Shown: positions 17,195 through 26,960, counted from the first letter of the stretch. The stretch: DNA of 64,000 bases from Sphingobacterium paucimobilis HER1398 (GCF_000416985.1 NZ_ATDL01000021.1:124001-188000), one strand, 5' to 3'. Program-made: numbers and translations. The notes: a model not told the origin generated them from the letters alone.

Positions 17195-18559
17195 TTATTT
17201 GAATTTAGTATATACAATGTTTAATTTAATTTTCGGTTTGCCATTTTCTGTCGCAATAATAGTATTATTTACAGTTCCAAACAAGGCTGGCGATGCAACT
17301 GACAACAATAATGAAGTGCCACGATAATCGGATTGATTGATGTTTTTGGTATAATCGATCAGATTAAAGATATAACGGCCATTTGTTCCGGAGTCGTTCC
17401 CTGGAATAAAAGTTGCCTGTTGAATCGTAGTAGCGAACGGTGCACGCACATAAGAGATTGGAACTCCATTGCTGTTTGCAATAAGTAACATCAACGCATT
17501 AGGGACAGGGTAATAACCATAATTATGTCCCTTTGTCTCTACGATCAGCTCCACTTTATTTATCGCTAAATTTTCTTCATGCATAAAATCATTTAACGAT
17601 GGAATGTTGATTTTTGCTACAAGTCCCGAGCCAGCTTGCAATAATACTTCTCCGTTAGTTGCAGCACTTTTGAGCTCTCTGTTGACAGCATCAATACTCG
17701 CATATGCGGTACCTGTACGATCGTACTCAATATTGTTGTACTGAAAGGCTTTATGACTGGATGTTATTACTTTTGCGCCTTTCTTCATGAAACCATCCGA
17801 TCCCATATAGGAGTAGTTAACATTGACTTGTACAGTGTCGTTCAACCCTAATATGGCGGTGTTTTGGTTCCCTGGAGTCAGTACCAAGCCTTTTAAGTAT
17901 TGTTGAAAAGACTCGTTGGTCGTAACATTGTAGTCATTTGCTTTAACCATATCATAGATTTCTTGCCCAAAAGCATGATCAAGTTTGATACTGATACTAT
18001 CTAGAGAGTTGACTCTAGGAACAAATGAATGTACACCAAGTGGAGTGCTGTCAAACGTAAACTTCTTGTCGTTGAAAATCGTAGGGCCAGTTACATATAT
18101 TGGCGTATTGTATGGCTCTATGCTATTTGTGATATCTTTAAGAACAATCTCCTCGGTCACGCGGTGAACCGATATGGTTTGCGTTTTAGTGGTGTCGCCA
18201 TAAAAATATTTATTGCTGCTGGGGCGTACGACCAGATTGATCGAGTCAAATGCTGCATTGGCAGGGATATCATTGATTAATGTTTGCAACTGTACGCGGA
18301 AGTAAGACGAAGAAGTGATCGATCCGCTTTCCGCTTGCGTAGACTTACCAACTAAAAAAGAACCCGTACCAGTGGACGGTAAATTCAGAAGTTGATACGT
18401 AGAGGTGTTGATGGTCATTGAATCAATAACAACGACCCCTAAATTATCATTGGAATTATCCAAAGAAACACTCATATCTTTATCACAGCTATAAAAGGAA
18501 ACTGTTGTAGCAAGTAAGGATAAAAAGAAAAGGTATCTAAAATGTAATAATTGCCTCAT
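17195..18559 (-). CDS. DUF4270 family lipoprotein
   Basis: 454 residues with a lipoprotein signal (…LLATTVSFYSC, Cys near residue 25). The N-terminal SVSLDNSNDNLGVVVIDSMTINTSTYQLLNLPSTGTGSFLVGK region and later FNLIDYTKNINQSDYRGTSLLLS are typical of DUF4270 proteins of Bacteroidota. No enzymatic motif is visible; predicted all-beta. First gene of a two-gene operon with the kelch lipoprotein; a TACATTTG promoter lies 18 bases upstream. Role unknown, presumably at the outer membrane or periplasm. Confidence 0.85.
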   Translation of the reverse strand: MRQLLHFRYLFFLSLLATTVSFYSCDKDMSVSLDNSNDNLGVVVIDSMTINTSTYQLLNLPSTGTGSFLVGKSTQAESGSITSSSYFRVQLQTLINDIPANAAFDSINLVVRPSSNKYFYGDTTKTQTISVHRVTEEIVLKDITNSIEPYNTPIYVTGPTIFNDKKFTFDSTPLGVHSFVPRVNSLDSISIKLDHAFGQEIYDMVKANDYNVTTNESFQQYLKGLVLTPGNQNTAILGLNDTVQVNVNYSYMGSDGFMKKGAKVITSSHKAFQYNNIEYDRTGTAYASIDAVNRELKSAATNGEVLLQAGSGLVAKINIPSLNDFMHEENLAINKVELIVETKGHNYGYYPVPNALMLLIANSNGVPISYVRAPFATTIQQATFIPGNDSGTNGRYIFNLIDYTKNINQSDYRGTSLLLSVASPALFGTVNNTIIATENGKPKIKLNIVYTKFK

Positions 18560-18576
18560 ATATATTAGTTGACATG

Positions 18577-18584
18577 CAAATGTA
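18577..18584 (-). promoter_or_regulatory. Candidate -7 promoter element of the DUF4270-kelch operon
   Basis: TACATTTG on the minus strand; predicted leader about 11 bases. Confidence 0.5.
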
Positions 18585-18661
18585 AGTAATACGTATTGTT
18601 AATATGTGTTATAATTTGTTAAATATGACCCTAAACAATTCGTCGTGCAAATCTAAGAATT

Positions 18662-18669
18662 TAAATTTG
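18662..18669 (+). promoter_or_regulatory. Candidate -7 promoter element of the histidine kinase operon
   Basis: TAAATTTG ends 9 bases before the ATG at 18678, so the transcript would be practically leaderless. Confidence 0.45.
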
Positions 18670-18677
18670 TTTTAATC

Positions 18678-20102
18678 ATGTTAAAAAAGTATAAAATATT
18701 GGTGCTTATGATTGTTCTGTCCCTCGTGGGAATTGGAGGAATCGTGGTCGTTTGGTTGTATGGAGGATATGTAAATAAGCGCGAAGTTTTCGTAACAGAA
18801 GTCGAACGCAGCCTGTTTAATGCCATACAGGCTTATTATGATGAGCATCAGAATATGCTCAACGAAAAACGTGATCAGAACATTTCTAAAGAAGGAGCAT
18901 TGTTTGCTGCACGCATCAAGACACTATATAATAATGTCGATGAAGACCGCATACAGACTCTTTGGGATAGCTTGGCACGAGAGCGGATGTTGCGGTATGC
19001 CAAGCGTAGGGAGGCTAAGAAAGAGGTTGGGGAACCGATGGCCATTATGCCTTCTTTTATGCTCCAAAACATTACCTTTAGTAAGGAGACCCTTGCAGAA
19101 ATCAATATATTGTTGGCCGATATTTTGGAATCAAAAGGTATAACTACACCGGTACGGATTACGATCAAGACCATAAAGGAGGGGCATCGTGGGAAAGGGA
19201 AATACCAGCTCAGTGTCGGTTCAGATGGCACGATAGCCACGCGTCCCATACTGGTCAACCCCACAGAAGACGAATATCTTGTTGCTCAGTTTGAACATCC
19301 CGTTTTTTATCTCTTGAGCAAAATGGTAGTCCAGGTATTACTTTCGATTTTCTTGATTTTGGCGCTTATTGGTGCTTTTATATACTTGTTATGGACGATC
19401 AATCGACAGAACAAGTTAGCTTTGTTGCGCAAATCTTTTGTAAACAACATGACCCACGAACTGAAGACACCTGTCGCTACGGTGATGGCTGCATTGGAGT
19501 CTATTCAGCGTTATGGTGCGAGGGACGATAAAGAGAAGATGGAGCAATACTTGCGTATTTCTCATCGAGAGCTGGAGCATCTGGCCAATATGATAGAAAA
19601 AGTGCTGCAGCTTGATATCGATGAGGTGACAGGAGTGAATCTAAGAAGGGACCCCATAGACATCGTACAGTTGTTGGAAGAAGGTGTCGAAATTGCGCAA
19701 TTGGGAGCCAAGAAAAATGTAAGTATTGATTTTGTGGGTAGCTTGCCGAGACTGACCCTTGTCGCTGATGCCGCTCATCTCAAGAATGTGATCAGTAACT
19801 TATTTGATAATGCAATCAAGTATTCTGGAGATACCGTCAAGATACAAGTCGGATTAAAGGAAGAGGCAGGAATGGTTATACTTTCGGTTTCTGATAATGG
19901 ACATGGTATAGATCCCATTTATTTTAAAGATATATTCGAGGTGTTCTTTCGGGTGCCAAACGGAAATTTGCATCCTGTCAAGGGGTTTGGCCTAGGTTTG
20001 GCATATGTCAAACAAGTGGTAAAACAGCATCGTGGTACTATTAGAGTGGATAGTGTCTTGGGAAAAGGCACCGTATTTATTTTATCAATTCCAAAACAAT
20101 GA
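18678..20102 (+). CDS. Two-component sensor histidine kinase
   Basis: 474 residues. Membrane segments at about 7-29 and 212-240 enclose a periplasmic sensor domain of about 180 residues. HisKA follows with the phospho-acceptor His260 in NNMTHELKTPVA, then the HATPase domain with N box (SNLFDNAIKYS), G1 (VSDNGHGID), F box (IFEVFFRVP) and G2 (KGFGLGLAYVKQVV). It overlaps the response regulator gene by four bases (ATGA), so kinase and regulator are a cognate pair. Signal unknown. Confidence 0.95.
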   Translation: MLKKYKILVLMIVLSLVGIGGIVVVWLYGGYVNKREVFVTEVERSLFNAIQAYYDEHQNMLNEKRDQNISKEGALFAARIKTLYNNVDEDRIQTLWDSLARERMLRYAKRREAKKEVGEPMAIMPSFMLQNITFSKETLAEINILLADILESKGITTPVRITIKTIKEGHRGKGKYQLSVGSDGTIATRPILVNPTEDEYLVAQFEHPVFYLLSKMVVQVLLSIFLILALIGAFIYLLWTINRQNKLALLRKSFVNNMTHELKTPVATVMAALESIQRYGARDDKEKMEQYLRISHRELEHLANMIEKVLQLDIDEVTGVNLRRDPIDIVQLLEEGVEIAQLGAKKNVSIDFVGSLPRLTLVADAAHLKNVISNLFDNAIKYSGDTVKIQVGLKEEAGMVILSVSDNGHGIDPIYFKDIFEVFFRVPNGNLHPVKGFGLGLAYVKQVVKQHRGTIRVDSVLGKGTVFILSIPKQ

Positions 20103-20776
20103 GCAAAGTAAAAGTACTATATGTCGAAGACGAACTGAGTTTAGCCTTGATTGTTGCAGACAGTCTTGAAGACCACGGGTTTGAGGTGGTACACCGGGAG
20201 AACGGACAAGACGCATTGAATTATTTTAAAAAGGAAAATGCAGACGTTATTATTCTAGATGTGATGATGCCATTGATGGATGGTTTTACTGCCGCGGCTG
20301 AAATTCGAAAGACCAATCCCCATGTACCTATATTGTTCCTTTCGGCACTCACCCAGACGGAGGATGTAGTCAAAGGGTTCCATTTAGGGGCCAATGATTA
20401 TATCCGTAAGCCTTTTAAGATAGAAGAACTCATCGTACGCATCGAAGCACTTTCTAGGCGAGTCAAGAGGCCTGTTCACGCGACGTATGTAATCGGGGAC
20501 TATGTGTTGGATACGAATAAAAATGTCCTGAGGCATGCCGATGCTGAGGAAAAGCTGTCCTATAGAGAGATAGAGCTGGTTCGTAGGTTGTTTGAGAATA
20601 GGGACAACGTGGTGCCACGCGAAGATATTATTAAAGCCTATTGGGGAGACGATACCTATTTTACAGGACGTAGCCTCGATGTGTTTATCAGTAGAATACG
20701 CAAATATTTTGCACGAGATGCACGTATCAAGATTACCAACGTGAGAGGAATTGGCTATATTATGAATATTGACTAA
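20099..20776 (+). CDS. OmpR-family response regulator
   Basis: 225 residues: receiver domain with phospho-acceptor Asp54 (VIILDVMMPLMDG), acidic pair in YVEDEL, conserved Lys104 (NDYIRKPFK), and a C-terminal winged-helix DNA-binding domain (LSYREIELVRRLFENRDNVVPRE... RSLDVFISRIRKYF... IKITNVRGIGYIM). Resembles RprY-type regulators of Bacteroidota. Partner of the kinase upstream. Confidence 0.95.
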   Translation: MSKVKVLYVEDELSLALIVADSLEDHGFEVVHRENGQDALNYFKKENADVIILDVMMPLMDGFTAAAEIRKTNPHVPILFLSALTQTEDVVKGFHLGANDYIRKPFKIEELIVRIEALSRRVKRPVHATYVIGDYVLDTNKNVLRHADAEEKLSYREIELVRRLFENRDNVVPREDIIKAYWGDDTYFTGRSLDVFISRIRKYFARDARIKITNVRGIGYIMNID

Positions 20777-20905
20777 CTTAATGTTTTGAAATAGGAGTAT
20801 ATGGTGCTAAGGGGGCATGTACTTTGAGAACAATTATGGTATAAAATTTGGATGCCATTCCTGGTTAATATCTCCTGAATAGGAGATCCGTTAAAAAATA
20901 TACAA

Positions 20906-21496
20906 ATGAAGGCATTATTAATTGTTGATATTCAGAACGATTTCCTGCCCGGAGGAGCACTGGAAGTTCCCAATGGAGATCAGGTCATAGAAGTAATAAA
21001 CAGCGTCCAGTCCAAATATGATTTGGTCATTGCAACCCAAGATTGGCACCCCTCTTTACATCAAAGCTTTGCCTCCCAACATATAGAGCACAATGTCTTT
21101 GATCAGATTGATCTAAATGGTTTGGAGCAGGTGCTATGGCCAGATCACTGTGTACAGGGGACCAAGGGAGCCGAATTGTCGGATAGTCTTGAACAGAGAA
21201 CCATAGAAGCAGTGTTCCGAAAGGGCGTAGATCCTTTAATTGATAGTTACAGCGGATTTTATGACAATGGACGACGTAAAAACACCGGGTTGCATGGTTA
21301 TTTGCAGGATCGATCCATAGCAGAAGTTCACGTGTGTGGTTTAGCAGCAGATTTTTGTGTACACTTTACCGCAATGGATGCGCTTAGTCTAGGGTATAGA
21401 ACCGTTATCCTCTCGAAAGCGACAAAGCCTATAGATAGAGAACAATACATGGATAAAAAGCAAGCTTTTATTCAAGCAGGGGGGCTTTTTTTCTAG
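20906..21496 (+). CDS. pncA: Nicotinamidase (pyrazinamidase)
   Basis: Isochorismatase-fold amidase that converts nicotinamide to nicotinate in NAD salvage. 196 residues. Catalytic triad Asp8 (LIVDIQNDF), Lys106 (FRKGVDP) and Cys151 (GLAADFCVHF); metal ligands Asp46 and His48 in TQDWHPS and His81 in PDHCVQGT. The last 29 bases overlap the 3' end of the convergent outer-membrane-protein gene. Confidence 0.95.
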   Translation: MKALLIVDIQNDFLPGGALEVPNGDQVIEVINSVQSKYDLVIATQDWHPSLHQSFASQHIEHNVFDQIDLNGLEQVLWPDHCVQGTKGAELSDSLEQRTIEAVFRKGVDPLIDSYSGFYDNGRRKNTGLHGYLQDRSIAEVHVCGLAADFCVHFTAMDALSLGYRTVILSKATKPIDREQYMDKKQAFIQAGGLFF

Positions 21497-24290
21497 AATC
21501 CTTTTTTCCACCCATTGCATTATTGCCAAATTGACGTAGATTATAAGTGAAGGACAGTAAGAAATAGCGGTTTAATGTATTTGAGGTCACATCCGAAATG
21601 TTATCGATATTGACACGTCTACTGACATTTTGAGCATTGTTTAGCAAATCAAAACCCTTTAGTGCCAGTTCCGCATTTCTGCGTTTAAGAAGTTTGTAGC
21701 CTATAGAAGCTTGCCATAAGGTCGTTTCTATAGCAGAGGCGCTCCCTATTCCGCCGTTCAGCAAATATGTAAGTTGAGAAGACAGTACAAGTTTCTTGAG
21801 GAGTTCGATGGTAATATTGTTGTTGAGCCTATGCGTAAAGACCTCATATCGCGGTAACGTACCCAGGGGGTTGCGTGTGTATCTGCCATTGATATTGTAG
21901 CTTAGGGAAAAGATATATTCCTTGCTAAAGTTCGAGTTGACCCCGATACTCTGTCCAAATCCATAAGACGTACTATTGACCAGTTCGCCATTGCTTTCAG
22001 CGAGATCGTTGTCAAAAAACACTCTTGTGTTGGCATGTACATTGACTTTAAGCGGTTTTATGGGCAATCCGTAACTGTTCGTGAGTTTGAAGCTATAGGC
22101 GCCGTTGATATTGATGGGCACGGTGTATTGCCCGCCAGCACCCAGTCGGAAAGATGTATCTTTAAAAACCAGTGTCGTATCCCGGTTGGTCGTTAATATG
22201 GAATTTGTGATTTTGTTATTAACATACTCAAAGTTTACATTCGTCGTTAGTGTACGCCCCGAATTCTTGTTGACATCTTTATATTGAAGCTTTAAAGTAT
22301 GCGCATATTCCTGATTAAGGTTAGGGTTGCCATTAGTAATGCGTAGTTCGTTGCTATTATTGACAAAATCCTGAAGCTGGTTGATATTCGGTGTATTGGT
22401 TTGGGTGTTATAATTGAATTCCACATTTCTGTCCTTGGAAAACTTATACACGGTGGTGAATTCAGGGAGTAAACTGTTAAAATCTGCAGTCGTCCGAAGG
22501 TTGATAGGGACAGTGCGATTATTAATGCGGATACCATTCTGATAGTTCAGCCCCATTTGTATACGTAATACATCTTTTCGGTTGTAGGAATAGGACAGTC
22601 CGCCACTGTGGTAATTGTAATCATTTCGGAACTCGTTGGAAAGGCGATCTCTTAATTTGCCCAATTGTCCCGTTTCGGCCAGAAACTGGAACGTCTCTCG
22701 ATTGGAATAGTTTGCTGTGTTCCTAAAGTTATAATTAGCCTGCAGCCGACTGTATCGAGAGATCGATTCTGTAAAGGAAAGACGGCTATTTATACCGGAT
22801 CCGTACCCCTCTGTCAAACTGCGGTTGTTGTTCGTGTCAATTCGACTTATAGTGGGGTCTGTATCGCCCCAACCTCCTGTGGGCGCATTTTTGTAGTAAG
22901 ACGTGGTGGCGAGTGTAAGTCCCAGTGCATCGTTATTACTTTTGTTGCCGCTCATACTCAACGATAGTGAACGTCCCTTTTTGGCAAACCGATGCATGTA
23001 AGTGAGAGATCCGCCGATATTAAAACTTTTATTGTTACTATCGCCCGAACGTATAGAATGGTTGATCGGGTCGGTGTGATAACGATCTGTTCGGTTATCC
23101 GAACTATTCTGTTTGTGTACTTCGGTGTACCGGAAGTTTGGTGAAAAGTCAATCCGATTAGTCGAATCGATATTCCATTTTAAGCGAGCGTTAAACTTAT
23201 GCTCCTTGTTCAGATCGTCGGATAGATTTTTTTGTTCACCAAATTGGTTTGCCCGTTTTTCACTCAGGTATTCAATATTTGATATCGTGTTGGTCAATGT
23301 GGAGAGCGAGCGAAAGTTGTAGTCCCCACTGACTTCCATTTTTTTATGCAAGTAGGTATTGGTAAAGTTAACGGCACCAGCGTAGGTCGTGGAAAGACCT
23401 CTTTCTGTATTGTTGTTGGCTCGTCGGTTACCACCGCGACCTTGTTCCGCAAAGTTGGTTTCATTAATATTGTTGGCCATCAGGTTGACGGCGTATTTCT
23501 TGTCTCCGTCAAATGTGTTCAAAGATGCGTTGATACCAAATTTATTACGATCCCCCTTTCCTCCGTTCAATTTTCCGAAATGCCCATGTCGCTTGTCCGG
23601 TTTAGTGACAATGTTGATTATCTTATTGCGTTTGCCATCATCAAAGCCTGAGAATCGAGCTTGTTCTGACTTCTCGTCAATCAGTTGGATTTTGGCAATG
23701 ATTTCTGCAGGAAGATTCTTTAAGGCAATCCGGGGATCCGAACTGAAAAACTCCTTCCCATCTACTATGATACGTGTCACTTTTTCTCCATGCGCCTCTA
23801 CATTACCTTCTTCATCAATCATCACACCAGGGATTTGAGCCACCAGTTCATCCGCCTCGGCATATTCTCGAGTAGAAAAGTTCTTGGCGTCAAACTCCAT
23901 TGTATCTCCTTTTAAAACAATAGCAGGGGCGGCAATGATTTCGACCTCTTCAATCGCAATTTCTGAAGGCTCAAGTCTAAAAAAGAGGTAGACAGGTTTA
24001 CCTTCAATAGAAATCGATCTGGATTCCGTCTTAAAGCCGATGATGTTGGTGCTGATCGTGTAATCTCCTTTTTTGAGATTCTGTTGCGAAAACACACCTT
24101 TTGCATTGGAAGATATACTGATAGTGGAGGAATCCTTTTGGTTTATTGCCCGTACCGTCACACCTGACAAAGGCTTGGATGTGGTCTTGTCCACGATATT
24201 GCCCGACAATACATGCTGAGCCCTTACGGCAAAAGCGTTGAGTATAAGACAGAGCAAAGCTGTCAAAAGAGTGAAGGTATTAGATTTCAA
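21468..24290 (-). CDS. Outer-membrane beta-barrel protein with carboxypeptidase-like N-terminal domain (PF14905 type)
   Basis: 940 residues. Signal peptide (MKSNTFTLLTALLCLILNAFAVRA) then a carboxypeptidase-regulatory-like domain (VLSGNIVDKTTSKPLSGVTVRAI...), a plug-like region (DAKNFSTREYAEADELVAQIPGVMIDEEGNVEAHGEKVTRIIVDGKEFF) and a long beta-barrel of the outer-membrane family often annotated as TonB-dependent receptor. It lacks a SusC signature and a SusD partner. Stands alone with a TATTTTTG promoter at 24317-24324. Probably a transporter or surface protein; substrate unknown. Confidence 0.9.
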   Translation of the reverse strand: MKSNTFTLLTALLCLILNAFAVRAQHVLSGNIVDKTTSKPLSGVTVRAINQKDSSTISISSNAKGVFSQQNLKKGDYTISTNIIGFKTESRSISIEGKPVYLFFRLEPSEIAIEEVEIIAAPAIVLKGDTMEFDAKNFSTREYAEADELVAQIPGVMIDEEGNVEAHGEKVTRIIVDGKEFFSSDPRIALKNLPAEIIAKIQLIDEKSEQARFSGFDDGKRNKIINIVTKPDKRHGHFGKLNGGKGDRNKFGINASLNTFDGDKKYAVNLMANNINETNFAEQGRGGNRRANNNTERGLSTTYAGAVNFTNTYLHKKMEVSGDYNFRSLSTLTNTISNIEYLSEKRANQFGEQKNLSDDLNKEHKFNARLKWNIDSTNRIDFSPNFRYTEVHKQNSSDNRTDRYHTDPINHSIRSGDSNNKSFNIGGSLTYMHRFAKKGRSLSLSMSGNKSNNDALGLTLATTSYYKNAPTGGWGDTDPTISRIDTNNNRSLTEGYGSGINSRLSFTESISRYSRLQANYNFRNTANYSNRETFQFLAETGQLGKLRDRLSNEFRNDYNYHSGGLSYSYNRKDVLRIQMGLNYQNGIRINNRTVPINLRTTADFNSLLPEFTTVYKFSKDRNVEFNYNTQTNTPNINQLQDFVNNSNELRITNGNPNLNQEYAHTLKLQYKDVNKNSGRTLTTNVNFEYVNNKITNSILTTNRDTTLVFKDTSFRLGAGGQYTVPININGAYSFKLTNSYGLPIKPLKVNVHANTRVFFDNDLAESNGELVNSTSYGFGQSIGVNSNFSKEYIFSLSYNINGRYTRNPLGTLPRYEVFTHRLNNNITIELLKKLVLSSQLTYLLNGGIGSASAIETTLWQASIGYKLLKRRNAELALKGFDLLNNAQNVSRRVNIDNISDVTSNTLNRYFLLSFTYNLRQFGNNAMGGKKDSRKKAPLLE

Positions 24291-24316
24291 AAGGTTTAGT
24301 GTTTAATACTTTATCT

Positions 24317-24324
24317 CAAAAATA
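24317..24324 (-). promoter_or_regulatory. Candidate -7 promoter element of the outer-membrane-protein gene
   Basis: TATTTTTG on the minus strand; predicted leader about 20 bases. Confidence 0.45.
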
Positions 24325-24510
24325 GCTAATTTTTGGGATAAAAAGCATAGCTGGATATTAAATATATATTAATTGTTGTTCTTGTAATAGATTCAATTAA
24401 ATAAAGTCTCCATATTTGTATCTTTTGATAGGAAAACGCAGATTTCAGATGACGTCTCGAAAATGACATTTCGGTTAAACCCTACTATCGTATTCTGGGT
24501 CTAAAATCAA

Positions 24511-24518
24511 TATCTTTG
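24511..24518 (+). promoter_or_regulatory. Candidate -7 promoter element of the TetR gene
   Basis: TATCTTTG; predicted leader about 13 bases before ATG 24538. Confidence 0.45.
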
Positions 24519-24537
24519 TACCGTTCTAAACTGTAAT

Positions 24538-25080
24538 ATGAAGGAGACCACATTAAGTAGAAAGGAAAAAATACTGCAGACAGCCTTGTCTCTGTTTGCT
24601 GAAAATGGGTATGCGGCTACTTCTACCAAGGAAATCGCTGCGTTGGCAGGGGTGTCAGAAGCTTTGATTTTCAAGCATTTTGGGAATAAGGATGCGTTAT
24701 TGGCACACTTGATAAAATCGGGGTATAGAAGAGTATTGCAACACCATAGAGGGATGATGACCTACAAAAATGCAAAGGACTTTTTAAGAACGATGATATT
24801 TCTCCCGAGCAAATTGGTCTCGGACGAGCCTTTGTTTTGGAAATTACAGGAAAGATTGTCCCACACACCATTCTCCAGACAGCAGCACGAGCAGTTCATG
24901 AAGCCCGTACATCCCATCATACAGCGTGCCTTTGAGGAGCTGGGATATAAAGAACCCGAGCTAGAAACACAGTTTATGCTGCTTATTATCGATATGCTTT
25001 GGAAAAAGGAAGCCTGTGGTGATATCACAAACGCCATGGATCTGGCAATCATGCTGGAGGATAAGTATAATTTGATTTAA
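24538..25080 (+). CDS. TetR family transcriptional regulator
   Basis: 180 residues. The N-terminal HTH reads ILQTALSLFAENGYAATSTKEIAALAGVSEALIFKHFGNKDALL (about residues 12-56), a textbook TetR domain; the remaining helical domain would bind an unknown ligand. It lies about 100 bases upstream of the GH3 gene in the same direction and 250 bases from the divergent outer-membrane protein gene, either of which could be its target. Confidence 0.93.
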   Translation: MKETTLSRKEKILQTALSLFAENGYAATSTKEIAALAGVSEALIFKHFGNKDALLAHLIKSGYRRVLQHHRGMMTYKNAKDFLRTMIFLPSKLVSDEPLFWKLQERLSHTPFSRQQHEQFMKPVHPIIQRAFEELGYKEPELETQFMLLIIDMLWKKEACGDITNAMDLAIMLEDKYNLI

Positions 25081-25177
25081 TGCGTTTTTATGCATTATTG
25101 TGTAAAAGTTTTGCATATTATGCTTTACTTCTGCATATAAAGTGTTATTTTAGAGCCTTAATTATAAAACAAATAAT

Positions 25178-26881
25178 ATGCTAAAGTCAATTATAACCAG
25201 TGCATTTTTGTGCGGTTTGACAATGGCGGGATTCGCACAGAAGAAACCAGCCTTTGTCCCTTTTATCAATCAGCAACACCAATGGGTGGACTCGGTTTTT
25301 AATAGTCTAACCCCCAAAGAGCGTATTGGACAATTGTTTTTGGTACGTGCACATACCAATTTGGGACAAAAATATATCGATTCTGTAGCGACCGTGATCC
25401 AAAAAGAGCAACTTGGTGGATTGGTCGTTTTTCAGGGGGGTCCCGTACGGCATGTTGACATGTACAATCAATACCAAAAACTCACGAAAGTACCATTATT
25501 AATCACATTCGATGGGGAGTGGGGCTTAGGGATGCGTCTACCAGACTCAACACAGTCTTTCCCTTATCAGATGACATTGGGCGCTATTCAGGACAATAGC
25601 CTGATCTATGACATGGGGCGCGAAATCGCCAAAGATTTTCTACGCATGGGCATGCATTTTAATTTTGCTCCTGTGGTAGATGTGAACAACAATTCTAAAA
25701 ATCCAGTGATTGGATTCCGTTCTTTTGGAGAGAACAAAGTGAATGTTACTAACAAAGCCAAAGCCTATATGGATGGAATGGTTGATGGTGGTATTATTGC
25801 TTCATTAAAACATTTTCCAGGACATGGCGATACGGATGTGGATTCGCATCATGATTTGCCACAGCTTAATTTCTCTAAAAAACGGTTGGAAGAACTAGAG
25901 ATGTATCCTTTCAAAGAATTGATCAAACAAGGCGCACCTGCGGTAATGGTAGCCCATATGAACATTCCGGCCTTGGATAATACGCCTAATATGCCTTCTT
26001 CTATTTCCCGTAAGGTCGTTACAGATTTGCTTCGTAACGAGTTAGGGTTTAAGGGGCTTGCTGTGACTGATGCGATGGATATGAAAGGTGTTAAGAAGTA
26101 TTTCCCCAATGGAGAAGCCGATGTAATGGCAATCGAAGCTGGACACGATTTATTGGAAGTGTCTGAGAATAGTGGCCGTGCTATTGATCTTGTAGAAAAG
26201 GCCATCAAAAGTGGAAGAATTAAACAAGCTGAGCTTGATGCACGTGTCAAACGTGTCTTAGCTGCAAAATACTGGTTGGGATTGAACAATTACCGTCCCA
26301 CCAATCGTAACGGACTGATCAATGATCTGAACAGACCAGCGACAAAGTCTTTGATTCAACGAATGGCAGATGCGTCAGTGACCGTTTTGAAATCAAACAA
26401 ACGTATCCAATCATTTGATCCTAAGCAAGAAACTGCTGTGGTCAGTATCGGTATAGATCAAGGTCAGGATTTTGAAAAAGGATTGAGTTTACAGCTGACA
26501 CAGGGAACAAACTTTTACATTAAAGGCAACGAGACACAAGAAGAGTTGGATAGTTTAGTGAAAGTTATCAGAGATCATAAGCAGATTGTATTGGCCATAC
26601 ACGACAATCGCTCCCGTCCGCGTAGTGAATTGGATATAAAAGAACCAGTCAAGAAATTCATAGATAAAATGGCAGGGAGACGTACCATAACCGTCATGTT
26701 TACCAATCCATATGCCATCAATTCCGTTGACGTAGCACGTAGTGCATCGATCATTCTAGCTTACCAAAATGATGATTTTATGCAACGTGCGGCATTGAAA
26801 GTATTGTTGAAGCAGATCAAAGCAACAGGAAAATTGCCCGTTACAGTTAGCAAAGAATTCGCTTACGGAAAAGGTGTTTAG
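25178..26881 (+). CDS. Glycoside hydrolase family 3 (NagZ-type beta-N-acetylhexosaminidase)
   Basis: 567 residues with a signal peptide ending near AGFAQ. The NagZ signature KHFPGHGDTDVDSHHDLP (about residues 210-227, with the catalytic His/Asp dyad) and the nucleophile-type string LAVTDAMDMKGV near residue 295 identify a beta-N-acetylhexosaminidase of GH3. A C-terminal alpha/beta sandwich follows. Many Bacteroidota homologues are about 1000 residues and fused to a beta-lactamase-like domain; here the frame ends cleanly before a terminator and no beta-lactamase remnant follows. Likely works in peptidoglycan or chitin turnover in the periplasm. Confidence 0.9.
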   Translation: MLKSIITSAFLCGLTMAGFAQKKPAFVPFINQQHQWVDSVFNSLTPKERIGQLFLVRAHTNLGQKYIDSVATVIQKEQLGGLVVFQGGPVRHVDMYNQYQKLTKVPLLITFDGEWGLGMRLPDSTQSFPYQMTLGAIQDNSLIYDMGREIAKDFLRMGMHFNFAPVVDVNNNSKNPVIGFRSFGENKVNVTNKAKAYMDGMVDGGIIASLKHFPGHGDTDVDSHHDLPQLNFSKKRLEELEMYPFKELIKQGAPAVMVAHMNIPALDNTPNMPSSISRKVVTDLLRNELGFKGLAVTDAMDMKGVKKYFPNGEADVMAIEAGHDLLEVSENSGRAIDLVEKAIKSGRIKQAELDARVKRVLAAKYWLGLNNYRPTNRNGLINDLNRPATKSLIQRMADASVTVLKSNKRIQSFDPKQETAVVSIGIDQGQDFEKGLSLQLTQGTNFYIKGNETQEELDSLVKVIRDHKQIVLAIHDNRSRPRSELDIKEPVKKFIDKMAGRRTITVMFTNPYAINSVDVARSASIILAYQNDDFMQRAALKVLLKQIKATGKLPVTVSKEFAYGKGV

Positions 26882-26904
26882 ATCGTAAAAACGATAGTTT
26901 ATTG

Positions 26905-26946
26905 AAACCGTAAAATTGTTAAAAGAATAACAGTTTTACGGTTTTC
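26905..26946 (+). terminator. Terminator of the GH3 gene
   Basis: AAACCGTAAAA pairs with TTTTACGGTTTT around an inner TTGTTA/TAACAG stem. Confidence 0.8.
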
Positions 26947-26960
26947 TTCTTTTACCCCCT

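Noticed and set aside
22665..23838. Plus-strand frames (100-149 codons) antisense to the outer-membrane-protein gene
   Set aside because: Shadows of the 940-residue barrel protein; no promoter or domain.
25178..26881. Truncation of a GH3-beta-lactamase fusion
   Set aside because: The frame ends cleanly before a terminator and no beta-lactamase motifs are found downstream; standalone GH3 proteins exist.
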